64,000 bases of DNA. Source: Elusimicrobia bacterium HGW-Elusimicrobia-1 (GTDB lineage: Bacteria > Elusimicrobiota > Endomicrobiia > PHAN01). This document shows, in pieces, positions 1 through 8,119 of this stretch; position 1 is the stretch's first letter, and each line of letters starts with the position of its first letter. The notes beneath the pieces were generated by a model that was not told where the DNA came from, did no database searches, and saw only the letters and a program-made list of their open reading frames with translations. The position numbers and the translations under genes were made by a program. The stretch covers positions 62,001-126,000 of the forward strand of contig PHAN01000001.1 of assembly GCA_002841695.1 (NCBI GenBank), given 5' to 3'.

Positions 1-327
1 CCCGCTCCGGGGGACATACCGAGCTGCCGCGAGGCCGGAGTGCTGGGCGCTGTGGCGGGACTTTTCGGAATTCTTCAGGCCGCCGAAATCATCAAGATTA
101 TACTTGGTATCGGACGACCGCTCTCCGGACGCATTATAGTCGGCGACTTGTTGGGCGGGGAATTCAGGGACATATCCGTTAAAAGAAATCCGTCGTGTCC
201 GGTCTGCGGGCGTCGCCCGACGATAAAGAAGCCGCGCGACTCATCACCCGTCTGCCCGCCTTCGTCCTATGCCATCTCACCGCCGCTCTCACCACTTGTC
301 ATTGCGAGGTCAAGGGCTTGCCCCTGA
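1..327 (+). CDS. ThiF/MoeB/HesA-family adenylyltransferase, C-terminal part (5' cut by window)
   Basis: The frame is open from the first base. The visible stretch has the late-domain signature of E1-like enzymes: a Cys in PSCREAGVLG (the region of the crossover-loop cysteine), the helix GILQAAEIIK, and a CPVCG zinc knuckle at the end of the fold. Such enzymes adenylate the C-terminal glycine of a small sulfur-carrier protein (ThiS or MoaD). Only the last 108 codons are present, so ThiF, MoeB and a generic HesA cannot be told apart. The normal fold ends near CPVCG. The reading frame then runs about 40 residues further, and its last nine residues (VIARSRACP) are encoded by a palindromic repeat beginning at 298, so the native stop was probably replaced. 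Confidence 0.8.
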   Translation, partial: PAPGDIPSCREAGVLGAVAGLFGILQAAEIIKIILGIGRPLSGRIIVGDLLGGEFRDISVKRNPSCPVCGRRPTIKKPRDSSPVCPPSSYAISPPLSPLVIARSRACP

Positions 328-391
328 CCGTGGCAATCTCACAATAAGTAGGGACAGGTCGCGACCTGTCCCTACAACTCCTCGCAATGAC
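298..391. repeat. Palindromic repeat, cattgcgagg family, with nested palindrome
   Basis: The ends are inverted copies: GTCATTGCGAGG at 298 and CCTCGCAATGAC ending at 391. Inside lies a perfect 28-bp palindrome (348-375, GTAGGGACAGG ... CCTGTCCCTAC). Related ends recur at 17821, 18069-18080 and about 36831. The element encodes no protein; it supplies the last codons and stop of the upstream gene. The remaining bases to 533 hold no gene that I can support. Confidence 0.8.
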
Positions 392-533
392 ATTGAGGTT
401 TTGTCTTTTGCGGAAGCGCAAGGCGCGTCGCCCGTTTTTTTGAATGATTTTTCCAAATTGATAAAATCCATTACTTCCATGTTTCAAATCATGCGGAACA
501 GATGTGGGTTTCTCAAATCAAACCTCTAATTTT

Positions 534-2303
534 ATGATGCGAACGAATTATTGCGGCGAACTTACCGTAAAGAACGAAAATACCCGCGTGTCATTGTGCG
601 GATGGGTGCATTCCCGACGGGATCACGGCGGCGTCATTTTTATAGACCTGCGCGACGTCAAAGGAATTGTACAGACGGTTTTTAATCCCGGTTCGGACAT
701 TTTTGCCTCCGCCGAGAATCTTAAACCGGAAAGCGTGGTAAGAATAGAAGGCGCCGTGCGTATGCGTCCCGAAGGAACCCGCAATTCAAAAATAAATACC
801 GGAGACATAGAAGTCGTGGCCGAGAGCGCGGAAGTGTTGAACGAATGCGCGCCGCTTCCTTTTTCCATATCGGACTATGCCGAGGTTTCCGAGGAAGTCC
901 GTCTGAAATACCGTTATCTGGATATGCGCCGCACGTCGGTAAAGGACACGTTTATTTTCCGCTCGCGTTTGAGCGGCGTACTTTCGGAATTTCTCAGGCG
1001 TGATGGTTTTTGCGAGGTGGAAACACCTTTTCTTACCAAATCCACACCCGAAGGCGCCCGCGATTTTCTGGTTCCTTCGCGGCTTACGCCCGGCGCTTTT
1101 TACGCTCTGCCGCAATCGCCGCAGTTGTTTAAGCAGCTTCTTATGGTTGCGGGATTCGACAGGTATTTTCAGCTCGCCCGCTGCTTCCGCGACGAGGATT
1201 TGCGGGCCGACCGCCAACCCGAGTTCACCCAGTTGGATTTAGAGATGTCGTTTGTCGAGGAAAAAGACGTCCGGGATGTAATAGAGCGTTTGCTGGCCGA
1301 GGTTTTTGAAAAACTTCTGAATCATAAAATAGCGCTGCCGATTCCGAGCATCTCTTACTCTGAGGCCATGCTCAAGTACGGAAGCGACAAACCGGATTTA
1401 AGGTTCGGGATGCCGATAGCGGACTTGACCGGCGAACTTTCGTCGTCGGGATTTAAGGTTTTTCGTCAGGCGGTTGAAAAGGGCTCAGTAGTGCGGGCGT
1501 TGAGGATTCCCTGCGCCGCCGCATTTTCGCGCGCCGAGATAGACGGGCTTATAGCCAAGTCGGTTGAGTTCGGCGCCGGCGGACTGGCCTGGATGAAAAA
1601 GACCTCTTCGGGTTTTGAGTCCAATATAGTCAAATTCTTCGCTCCGGCGGAACTCGACTCGATTTCTTCCAAGACGGAAGCCGTCGACGGAGACCTTGTG
1701 GTTTTTGTGGCCGGTTCGCCCAAAATCGCGGCTTTTATTCTCGGACAGTTGCGGCTTCTTATGGCCGAGCGTCTCAAAGTAAAGCGCGAGGGTTATAATT
1801 TTGTCTGGATAACGGATTTTCCTCTGCTTGAGAAAGACGAGACGGATGGCGGGTGGGCGGCTATGCACCATCCGTTCACGTCGCCGGCCGATACCGCGGG
1901 TTTCCTCGAAGATAAAATCCCCGTCGAAAAACTGCGCGCCCGCGCGTATGACATAGTTCTTAACGGCACCGAATTGGGCGGCGGATCCATACGCATACAT
2001 TCGCCGTCCGTGCAGCGAAAAATATTTGCGCTGCTGGGAATATCCGACGACGACGCCCGCCGCAAGTTCGGTTTTTTGCTCGACGCTCTCAACTACGGCG
2101 CGCCGCCCCACGGAGGCATCGCGCTCGGCATCGACCGACTGGCGGCTATTATGCTCGGAGAAAATTCCATACGCGAGGTCATAGCTTTTCCTAAAACTCA
2201 GAGAGGTTCCTGTCCTTTGACAGGCGCCCCCGCCGATGTTTCCGAAAAGCAACTCCGCGAAATTTATATAAAGACAACAGTTTCAAAGGAAAAGGAAAAA
2301 TGA
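534..2303 (+). CDS. aspS: Aspartate-tRNA ligase (AspRS)
   Basis: Charges tRNA-Asp with aspartate in the cytoplasm. It is a class II synthetase of bacterial type: an N-terminal OB-fold anticodon domain (about residues 1-110), then YRYLDMRR, motif 2 near residues 215-232 (FRDEDLRADRQPEFTQLD), the bacterial GAD insertion, and motif 3 near 527-540 (GIALGIDRLAAIM). The open frame continues upstream to a GTG at 504, but family members begin M-RT-YCGEL, so I place the start at the ATG at 534; the next codon is also ATG. No clear Shine-Dalgarno is visible. The 589 residues match the usual length. It overlaps asd by four bases. Whether it is discriminating or also charges tRNA-Asn cannot be decided here; no gatCAB is in the window. 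Confidence 0.96.
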   Translation: MMRTNYCGELTVKNENTRVSLCGWVHSRRDHGGVIFIDLRDVKGIVQTVFNPGSDIFASAENLKPESVVRIEGAVRMRPEGTRNSKINTGDIEVVAESAEVLNECAPLPFSISDYAEVSEEVRLKYRYLDMRRTSVKDTFIFRSRLSGVLSEFLRRDGFCEVETPFLTKSTPEGARDFLVPSRLTPGAFYALPQSPQLFKQLLMVAGFDRYFQLARCFRDEDLRADRQPEFTQLDLEMSFVEEKDVRDVIERLLAEVFEKLLNHKIALPIPSISYSEAMLKYGSDKPDLRFGMPIADLTGELSSSGFKVFRQAVEKGSVVRALRIPCAAAFSRAEIDGLIAKSVEFGAGGLAWMKKTSSGFESNIVKFFAPAELDSISSKTEAVDGDLVVFVAGSPKIAAFILGQLRLLMAERLKVKREGYNFVWITDFPLLEKDETDGGWAAMHHPFTSPADTAGFLEDKIPVEKLRARAYDIVLNGTELGGGSIRIHSPSVQRKIFALLGISDDDARRKFGFLLDALNYGAPPHGGIALGIDRLAAIMLGENSIREVIAFPKTQRGSCPLTGAPADVSEKQLREIYIKTTVSKEKEK

Positions 2304-3334
2304 GCGCGTTAAAAGTGGCAGTCGCCGGCGCGACCGGCGCCGTCGGTATCGAGATGATAAAAATGCTGGACAGCAGGAACTTTCCCGTCGGAGAGCTTAT
2401 ACCTCTTGCGTCCGAACGTTCCGAAGGCAAAAAGGTCGTTTTTCGCGGCAAGGAAGTAGCGGTCAGAAATCTGGATAAATTTACCGCCGCGCTTCCGGCG
2501 GGAGCGCCCGCTTTGGCGCTATTTTCGGCCGGCGGCGATGTTTCCAAACTTTACGCTCCCAAGTTTGCCGCAGCCGGCTGTTTCGTAGTGGACAATTCTT
2601 CGGCGTTCAGGATGGATGACGGCGTTCCGCTGGTCGTTCCGGAAGTAAACGCCGATGTCCTGTCGGCCGATAAAAAAATAATAGCCAATCCCAATTGCTC
2701 GACGGTACAAATGGTCGTGACTCTGGCGCCTCTTCACAAAGCCGCCAACATCCGCCGCGTGATTGTGGCCACCTACCAGTCCGTTTCGGGAGCCGGCGGC
2801 CGCGCCATGGAAGAATTGCTGTCGCAGACCAAAGCGGTCGTCGAAGGCCGTCGGGTTCCGCCTCCGTCGAAGTTCGCTTATCAGATTGCTTTCAATCTGA
2901 TTCCGCAGATAGACGTATTCCTTGAAAACGGATACACTAAAGAAGAGATGAAGATGGTCAATGAGACCAAAAAAATTATGCGCGACAGTTCGATAGAGTT
3001 GTCGGCCACGTGCGTCAGGGTGCCGGTTATGAGAGCGCACTCGGAAGCGGTCTGGGTCGAGTTCGAAAAAGACATTTCGCCCGACGAGGCGCGTGACATA
3101 CTCAGGAAAGCTCCCGGAATAGAAGTTGTCGACGACCCGTCGGCGAAAAAATATCCGATGCCTCTGGACGCGCAGAACAAGCAGATGACCTACGTCGGGC
3201 GAATCAGGCGCGACGTGTCCGCGGCAAAAAAATCATTGACTTTTTGGATAGTTTCTGATAATCTACTGAAAGGCGCCGCGTTGAATGCCGTGGAGATAGC
3301 CGAAGCTCTTTTAAATAAGAAGTATTTGGTATAA
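2300..3334 (+). CDS. asd: Aspartate-semialdehyde dehydrogenase
   Basis: Reduces aspartyl phosphate to aspartate semialdehyde with NADPH, the branch point to lysine, methionine and threonine. The Rossmann motif VAGATGAVG starts the protein. The catalytic cysteine is C133 in NPNCSTVQ, followed by the family stretch TYQSVSGAGG. The length of 344 residues is normal. The start ATG overlaps the aspS stop (ATGA) behind AAGGAAAAGG, so translation is likely coupled. LysC and ThrB of the same pathway lie 40 kb downstream, so the pathway is dispersed. Confidence 0.97.
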   Translation: MSALKVAVAGATGAVGIEMIKMLDSRNFPVGELIPLASERSEGKKVVFRGKEVAVRNLDKFTAALPAGAPALALFSAGGDVSKLYAPKFAAAGCFVVDNSSAFRMDDGVPLVVPEVNADVLSADKKIIANPNCSTVQMVVTLAPLHKAANIRRVIVATYQSVSGAGGRAMEELLSQTKAVVEGRRVPPPSKFAYQIAFNLIPQIDVFLENGYTKEEMKMVNETKKIMRDSSIELSATCVRVPVMRAHSEAVWVEFEKDISPDEARDILRKAPGIEVVDDPSAKKYPMPLDAQNKQMTYVGRIRRDVSAAKKSLTFWIVSDNLLKGAALNAVEIAEALLNKKYLV

Positions 3335-3366
3335 TCTTCGGCCAGTATGCCAGGCACGGGACTAAT

Positions 3367-4053
3367 ATGTCAAAAAAACTTATAGTCAACGCCGACGATA
3401 TGGGGCTCAGGGAGTCCGTTAACCGCGGGATAGTCGTCGCCCACAGAAACGGAGTGGTCACATCCGTGAGTTTGTTCGCCGAGGGCGAGGCCACTGCCGA
3501 CGCCGTCGCCAAGATAAAGGAAAATCCCTCGCTTGGCGTGGGGCTTCATCTTAATCTTGATAAATATTTCACTATCGACCACCACAAAGGCAGCGCCGTG
3601 GGCTTTATCTCTCCGGCGCCTTCCATCGACGAAATAAAACAAGAAATCCTCAGACAGTTCGACGTATATCTTTCCTTCGACCTGGGTTGCGATCACATTG
3701 ACTCTCATCATCACGCGCATTTGGAGCCGGGGATATTCAAAGTGGTCTGTGAAGCCGCGGCGTCCCGCGGAGTAAAAGCCGTGCGGCTGCCGCATAAGTT
3801 CTTTCCCGATTATAAAGAGTATGAGCCCCTTAAAAATACCCTTGATTTTAATAATCTGAAATATCCCGACCACTGCATAGAAGGTTGGTATTGGGGCAAC
3901 GTCGACGAGAATTATCATGTTGCCGAGCTCCTGACGCATCCCGGTTACGGCGAGCTTTGGCGGGAAGCGGAGCTGGCCCACTGCTGTCAGCCGCAGTTGA
4001 AACAGTATTTCCTCGACCAGCGCATTGAACTCTCCAAGTTCTCCGATTTGTAA
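3367..4053 (+). CDS. YdjC/ChbG-HpnK family carbohydrate deacetylase
   Basis: Family members are metal-dependent deacetylases acting on N-acetylated sugars such as diacetylchitobiose, or on hopanoid-linked glucosamine (HpnK). The hallmarks are present: NADDMGL at the N-terminus (D10, D11), GLHLNL with H61, and the HIDSHHHAHLEP cluster around H114-H118. The length of 228 residues is a little short for the family (about 230-290). No hopanoid or chitin genes lie nearby, so the substrate is unknown. It follows asd by 32 bases on the same strand and may be cotranscribed. The start ATG has only a weak upstream purine run. Confidence 0.88.
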   Translation: MSKKLIVNADDMGLRESVNRGIVVAHRNGVVTSVSLFAEGEATADAVAKIKENPSLGVGLHLNLDKYFTIDHHKGSAVGFISPAPSIDEIKQEILRQFDVYLSFDLGCDHIDSHHHAHLEPGIFKVVCEAAASRGVKAVRLPHKFFPDYKEYEPLKNTLDFNNLKYPDHCIEGWYWGNVDENYHVAELLTHPGYGELWREAELAHCCQPQLKQYFLDQRIELSKFSDL

Positions 4054-4064
4054 GACCTTATTTT

Positions 4065-4093
4065 TTTACATTCTTTGTCAACCGGTATGTAAC
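4065..4093 (+). promoter_or_regulatory. Predicted promoter of the biotin operon
   Basis: TTTACA (4065-4070), a 17-base spacer, then TGTAAC (4088-4093). Each hexamer matches four or five of six consensus positions. The -10 lies between the half-sites of the predicted BirA operator, so bound repressor would block polymerase. The predicted transcript start is near 4100, before the AAAGGA ribosome site of bioB. Confidence 0.5.
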
Positions 4094-4105
4094 TCCGGTT
4101 TACAC
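4075..4105 (+). promoter_or_regulatory. Predicted BirA (biotin repressor) operator
   Basis: An imperfect dyad: TTGTCAACC (4075-4083) and GGTTTACAC (4097-4105), extended inward by paired CCGG/GGTA-ACTCC sequence. It closely resembles the known BirA operator half-sites TTGTAAACC and GGTTTACAA. The spacing here is 13 bases between the nine-base halves, or 15 between GTCAAC and GTTTAC. It lies immediately upstream of bioB and overlaps the predicted promoter. No birA gene is in the window, so the regulator must be encoded elsewhere. Confidence 0.65.
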
Positions 4106-4121
4106 ATAAAGGATAAGAACC

Positions 4122-5123
4122 GTGACGATAAATATTGAACATCTGGCATCCAAAGTTCTCGACGGTAAAACTCTCGATGAAAAAGAATGCGAGTCGATTT
4201 TTTTTGCCGGTTACGAGCGACTGTCCGAAGTTATGTTTTATGCCGATAAGATAAGACGGCATCATAAGGGAGACCGCGTCCGTCTGTGTTCTATAATAAA
4301 TGCCAAGTCGGGGATGTGCTCCGAGGATTGCCGTTTTTGCGCGCAGAGCTCCCATGCGCGTTCAAAAGTGGATTCATATCCGCTGGTTTCGTCCGGCGAA
4401 ATCCTTTCGGCTTACAAGAAAGCCGACGGAGCGGGCGCGTTGTGTTTTGGCGTGGTCACTTCGGGCAGGGGAGTATCCGCGGAAGAAATTGAGCGAATCG
4501 GGGAAGTGATAAAAAAAATATCCTCGCAGAGAGCCGCGAATCCGTCGAAGAGGTTCTCCCGTATCAGCGCTTCTCTGGGCGAATTAAGCCGTGAACAAAT
4601 CGTTTATCTGAAAAATTGCGGTCTTCAAAAGTATCATCATAATCTTGAAACATCGGAAAAATATTTTCCGTCCGTATGCACCACTCATTCTTATTCCGAC
4701 AGGATAAAGACGCTGAACGCTCTAAAGGCCGCGGGTCTGGATTTGTGTTGCGGCGGACTTTTCGGCATAGGTGAAAGCGCGCTCGACCGTTTTGAGTTCG
4801 CGATGGAGTTGCGGGGGATTTCGCCGTCGTCGGTGCCGCTTAATTTTCTTAATCCTGTGGCGGGGACCGAACTTGAAAACGCGCCGCGTTTGTCGCCCCG
4901 TGAAATACTGGGCATTATCGCGGCGTTCCGGTTTGCTTTGCCCGACAAGGATATAAGCGTTTGCGGGGGCAGGGAAGTGAATCTTAGAGATTTGCAGTCG
5001 TGGATTTTTTATGCGGGAGCCAACGGTATGATGACCGGCGGCTACCTGACTACGACGGGACGCTCTCCGGATGAGGACAGACGAATGATAGACGATCTGG
5101 GGCTTGAGGTCGGCGGTGAGTAA
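4122..5123 (+). CDS. bioB: Biotin synthase (radical SAM)
   Basis: Inserts sulfur into dethiobiotin to form biotin. The radical SAM cluster cysteines are C66, C70 and C73 (CSEDCRFCAQSSH), and the family stretch ASLGELSREQ and later NFLNPVAGT are present. The length of 333 residues is typical. The start is a GTG at 4122 behind AAAGGATAAG. It is the first gene of a six-gene operon in which every junction overlaps, and the predicted BirA operator sits just upstream. The stop lies inside the next gene (8-base overlap). Confidence 0.97.
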   Translation: MTINIEHLASKVLDGKTLDEKECESIFFAGYERLSEVMFYADKIRRHHKGDRVRLCSIINAKSGMCSEDCRFCAQSSHARSKVDSYPLVSSGEILSAYKKADGAGALCFGVVTSGRGVSAEEIERIGEVIKKISSQRAANPSKRFSRISASLGELSREQIVYLKNCGLQKYHHNLETSEKYFPSVCTTHSYSDRIKTLNALKAAGLDLCCGGLFGIGESALDRFEFAMELRGISPSSVPLNFLNPVAGTELENAPRLSPREILGIIAAFRFALPDKDISVCGGREVNLRDLQSWIFYAGANGMMTGGYLTTTGRSPDEDRRMIDDLGLEVGGE

Positions 5124-5847
5124 AAAAGTCGCCGTTGTCACCGGCGGCGCCCGGGGTATAGGAAGGCGTATCGCCGCGGAGTTCGCGTCGGCGGGGTATC
5201 GCGTAGCCGTAAATTGCAACAGGTCGGCCGATGCGGCCGCTAAGTTTATCTGCGAGCTTCACGCCGGCGGGTTTGAGGCCGAAAGTTTTAAGGCCGATGT
5301 GTCCAAATCTTCCGAAGTTCGCGATATGATGGAAAGCATTTTTCGCAAATTCGGAAGGATGGATGTCGTGATCAACAATGCCGCGGTTATACGCGACAGA
5401 ACCGTGTCTAAAATGTCTGACGACGAATGGAACGAGGTGATTTCGACGGATCTTTCCGCCGTGTTTTACGTTACAAGAGAGGCGGCAAAATTTTTTACGC
5501 GCGGCGGATCGGGCGGCTCCATAGTGAATATTTCTTCCATTGTCGGCGTGCGCGGTAACGTCGGCGAGGCGAATTACGCGGCGGCCAAGGGCGGTTTGAT
5601 ATCGTTGAGCAAATCGTCGGCGATTGAATTGGGAGGTACGGGAATAAGAGTCAACTGTGTTTTGCCGGGCTTTCATCTTACCGATATGGGGCGCGCGGCT
5701 CCGGAGGCGTATTACCGGAAGAATGCGGCGGAAAGCGTGCTGAAAACGACGACTTCCGTTGACGAACTGGCCCGTTTCGTGGTTTTTATTTCGGAGCTTC
5801 AAACTGTTTCCGGTCAGGTATTCAATGTGGATTCAAGAATAATATGA
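5116..5847 (+). CDS. FabG-like 3-oxoacyl-ACP reductase in the biotin operon
   Basis: A short-chain dehydrogenase/reductase of FabG type, expected to reduce a 3-oxoacyl thioester with NADPH. Visible motifs are TGGARGIG (cofactor loop), NNAA, catalytic Ser in NISSIVG, and YAAAK (Tyr/Lys pair). The C-terminus SGQVFNVDS resembles FabG. The frame opens at a TTG at 5104, but the GTG at 5116 gives the normal MSKKVAVVTGG start and has GAGG six bases upstream. It overlaps bioB and fabF-like by 8 and 4 bases. Its place inside the bio operon suggests dedicated assembly of the pimeloyl chain rather than bulk fatty acids. It could still serve as a general FabG. Confidence 0.9.
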   Translation: MSKKVAVVTGGARGIGRRIAAEFASAGYRVAVNCNRSADAAAKFICELHAGGFEAESFKADVSKSSEVRDMMESIFRKFGRMDVVINNAAVIRDRTVSKMSDDEWNEVISTDLSAVFYVTREAAKFFTRGGSGGSIVNISSIVGVRGNVGEANYAAAKGGLISLSKSSAIELGGTGIRVNCVLPGFHLTDMGRAAPEAYYRKNAAESVLKTTTSVDELARFVVFISELQTVSGQVFNVDSRII

Positions 5848-6941
5848 GAGATATTCCGTCGGTTACCGGAATGGGCGCGGTGACGCCTCTGGGCGTCGGT
5901 GTGTCGGCCGGATGGCGTGCCCTTGTCCGCGGCGATTCGGCAGTATCGCGCGGTTGTAATGGTTATCCGGAAGCAAGGCCTCCCGATGGTTTCAGGGGGG
6001 AAGACAGGGCTTACGATATGTTGCTTGCCGCCGTGGACGAGGCGCTCGGCGCGGCAAAAATTCCGCGAGAGAGAAAAGTATGTTTTGTGCTGAGTCAGTC
6101 GAAGCCGGGCGCGGGGATTTTTACGGATTTTTTTCCGAACATAATGGGCGCCTGCGGCGCTCGCGCGGCGTCGAATTTTGATTTTGCCTCAAAAACCGTC
6201 AAGAGCGCGGTAGCCGCCTGCGCCGGCGGAATACAGTCGATATTTTGCGCGATTTCGGCTCTGGACAGCGGACAGTACGACGCGGTCGTGGTCGGCGCGG
6301 CGGAGGCGTCCATAGAACCGCTGTACGCGGGTGCTTTCGGCAATATGGGAGTTTTGGCGCGCGAACGCGTAAGGCCGTTTGACGAAAGGCGCGAAGGTTT
6401 TGCGCTCGGCGAGGGAGCGGCGGCTATTGTAATCGAAAGAAAGAGCGCCGCCAATGCCCGCGGCGCCGCGGTTATTGCTGAAATATCGGGCATAAGCGTG
6501 TTGTCGTCGTCGGATACTCTTAATATAGGCAGGGACTCCGGCACGGTAACGCGGGCCATCAGGGCAGCCGCCGGCGAGCACATCGACCGGATAGATTATA
6601 TAAACGCGCATGGTACGGCCACGCGGCAAAACGATCCGGCCGAAGCGCGCGCCATAGCGGATGCTTTCGGCGAACGCGCGCGCAAGATTGCCATATCGTC
6701 GACGAAAGCGGCCACCGGACATATGCTCGGAGCCGGCGGAATGGCCGAGTTCATATTTTCGATTTTGGCTATGGTCGAAGGTCTGGCGCCTTCGACGCTG
6801 AATTTGGAAACGCCTATTGCCGACCTTGATTTTGTTGCGGGTACGACTGCCCGCGCCGCAAGGATCCGCAGGGCGATGTCTCTCTCCTACGGCTTCGGCT
6901 CGCAGATAGGGGCCGTTGTCTGCGCGAAACCCGGCTTATGA
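5844..6941 (+). CDS. FabF-like beta-ketoacyl-ACP synthase in the biotin operon
   Basis: A condensing enzyme of KAS I/II type. The Cys-His-His triad is intact: C126 in VAACAGG, H256 in NAHGTAT, and H293 in TGHMLGAGG, with K288. It has 365 residues against about 410 for FabF, mainly through a shorter N-terminal half, so it is a divergent paralogue. ATGA overlaps join it to the reductase before it and bioF after it. No bioC, bioH, bioI or bioW is in the window, so the pair probably helps build the pimeloyl-ACP used by BioF. Operons with ACP, FabF, FabZ and FabG paralogues among bio genes have been described in Desulfovibrio; here only two partners are present. The exact substrate is an inference. 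Confidence 0.87.
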   Translation: MRDIPSVTGMGAVTPLGVGVSAGWRALVRGDSAVSRGCNGYPEARPPDGFRGEDRAYDMLLAAVDEALGAAKIPRERKVCFVLSQSKPGAGIFTDFFPNIMGACGARAASNFDFASKTVKSAVAACAGGIQSIFCAISALDSGQYDAVVVGAAEASIEPLYAGAFGNMGVLARERVRPFDERREGFALGEGAAAIVIERKSAANARGAAVIAEISGISVLSSSDTLNIGRDSGTVTRAIRAAAGEHIDRIDYINAHGTATRQNDPAEARAIADAFGERARKIAISSTKAATGHMLGAGGMAEFIFSILAMVEGLAPSTLNLETPIADLDFVAGTTARAARIRRAMSLSYGFGSQIGAVVCAKPGL

Positions 6942-8119
6942 GCAAACTTGATTTTATCGACGAAGAACTTCGCCGTCTGGAAAGCGCCGCGCTGTTGCGG
7001 CGGATGCGACGCGCGGCCCCGTCCCGTCCCGCTTTGCGGGACGGGACGGGGCCCGGCCGCCTCAATCTGGACGGTCGGGAGGTCGTCAATTTCGCGTCGA
7101 ACGACTATCTGGGGCTCTCGACGGCCCCCGCAGTAACGGCGGCGGCCGGGTCCGCCGCCGCGTCCCGCGGCGGCGGCGGCGCGTCCTCGCGGCTGCTATC
7201 AGGCAACTCCGACGTCCACGAAGAACTCGAGCGGCGTCTCTCAGCGTTCAAAAGCGCCGAAGCCGCGATGGTCTTTCCGTCGGGCTATCAGACCAACCTA
7301 TCGGTAATATCCGCCCTTGCCGGCGACGGCGACTGCGTGCTGCTCGACCGCCTCAACCACGCCTCGCTTGTCGACGGCGCGCGGCTTTCCGGCGCGCGCG
7401 TGGCGGTTTACCGTCACGCCGACCCCGACGACCTTGAGCGCGCGCTGAAAATAATTTCGCGCCATCGCCGACGGTTGATAGTCACCGACGCGCTGTTTTC
7501 AATGGACGGCGATCTTGCTCCTCTCGGCGACATCGCTTTCCTTGCCGAAAAATACGGAGCCATCCTGATGATCGACGAAGCGCACTCTACCGGTATATTC
7601 GGCCTCCGCGCCGCCGGCGCCGCCGAGCATTTCGGCGTAGAAGACAAAATCGACGTGAAGATGGGAACACTCTCCAAGGCCCTCGGAGCGCAGGGCGGGT
7701 TCGTCTGCGTATCGTCTCCGCTGCGCGAATATCTGGTAAACAAAGCGCGCGGGTTCATATATACGACCGCGCTCTCGCCGGTGGTTTGCGCCGCCGCTAT
7801 GGCGTCTCTGGGTATCGTCGAGAAAAATCCCGGGGCCGGTCGCGCGCTGCTGGAACGCGCCGCGAAACTCCGCGCGGAAATAAAACGTATCGGATTCGAC
7901 ACCGGAAAATCCGTATCGCAGATAATTCCCGTTATCGTCGGAGACAGCGCCCGCGCCGTTGCGCTTTCGAGTTTGCTTTTCAAAAAGGGTTTTTACGCTC
8001 CCGCGGTCAGATATCCCACTGTTTCAAAAAAGTCGGCGCGCCTGAGAATATCCGTAACCATTGCCCACTCCGACGAAGACATAGCGCGATTTGTCGAGGC
8101 GCTTAAATTATGCGCATAA
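6938..8119 (+). CDS. bioF: 8-amino-7-oxononanoate synthase
   Basis: A PLP enzyme that condenses pimeloyl-ACP (or -CoA) with L-alanine. The fold-type I signature is clear: NFASNDYLGL, IDEAHSTG, and the PLP lysine K247 in GTLSKALGAQGG. The length of 393 residues is usual. ATGA overlaps the fabF-like stop, and bioD overlaps its end by 10 bases. Codons 27-39 are made of a near-perfect 37-bp GC-rich palindrome (7016-7052) that keeps the frame and adds a short Pro/Arg/Gly-rich stretch before the conserved N-terminal strand. Confidence 0.96.
   Translation: MSKLDFIDEELRRLESAALLRRMRRAAPSRPALRDGTGPGRLNLDGREVVNFASNDYLGLSTAPAVTAAAGSAAASRGGGGASSRLLSGNSDVHEELERRLSAFKSAEAAMVFPSGYQTNLSVISALAGDGDCVLLDRLNHASLVDGARLSGARVAVYRHADPDDLERALKIISRHRRRLIVTDALFSMDGDLAPLGDIAFLAEKYGAILMIDEAHSTGIFGLRAAGAAEHFGVEDKIDVKMGTLSKALGAQGGFVCVSSPLREYLVNKARGFIYTTALSPVVCAAAMASLGIVEKNPGAGRALLERAAKLRAEIKRIGFDTGKSVSQIIPVIVGDSARAVALSSLLFKKGFYAPAVRYPTVSKKSARLRISVTIAHSDEDIARFVEALKLCA
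7016..7052. repeat. 37-bp palindrome inside bioF
   Basis: A perfect 17-bp stem (GCCCCGTCCCGTCCCGC at 7016-7032, paired with 7036-7052) around a TTT loop. It lies in frame within bioF and encodes residues 27-39. Its form is that of an intergenic palindromic repeat caught inside a coding sequence. No second copy was found by eye in this window. Confidence 0.8.

Noticed and set aside
1485-2252. Long minus-strand open frame (255 codons) opposite aspS
   Set aside because: It lies wholly opposite a well-conserved gene, has no family features, and long antisense frames are expected at this GC content.
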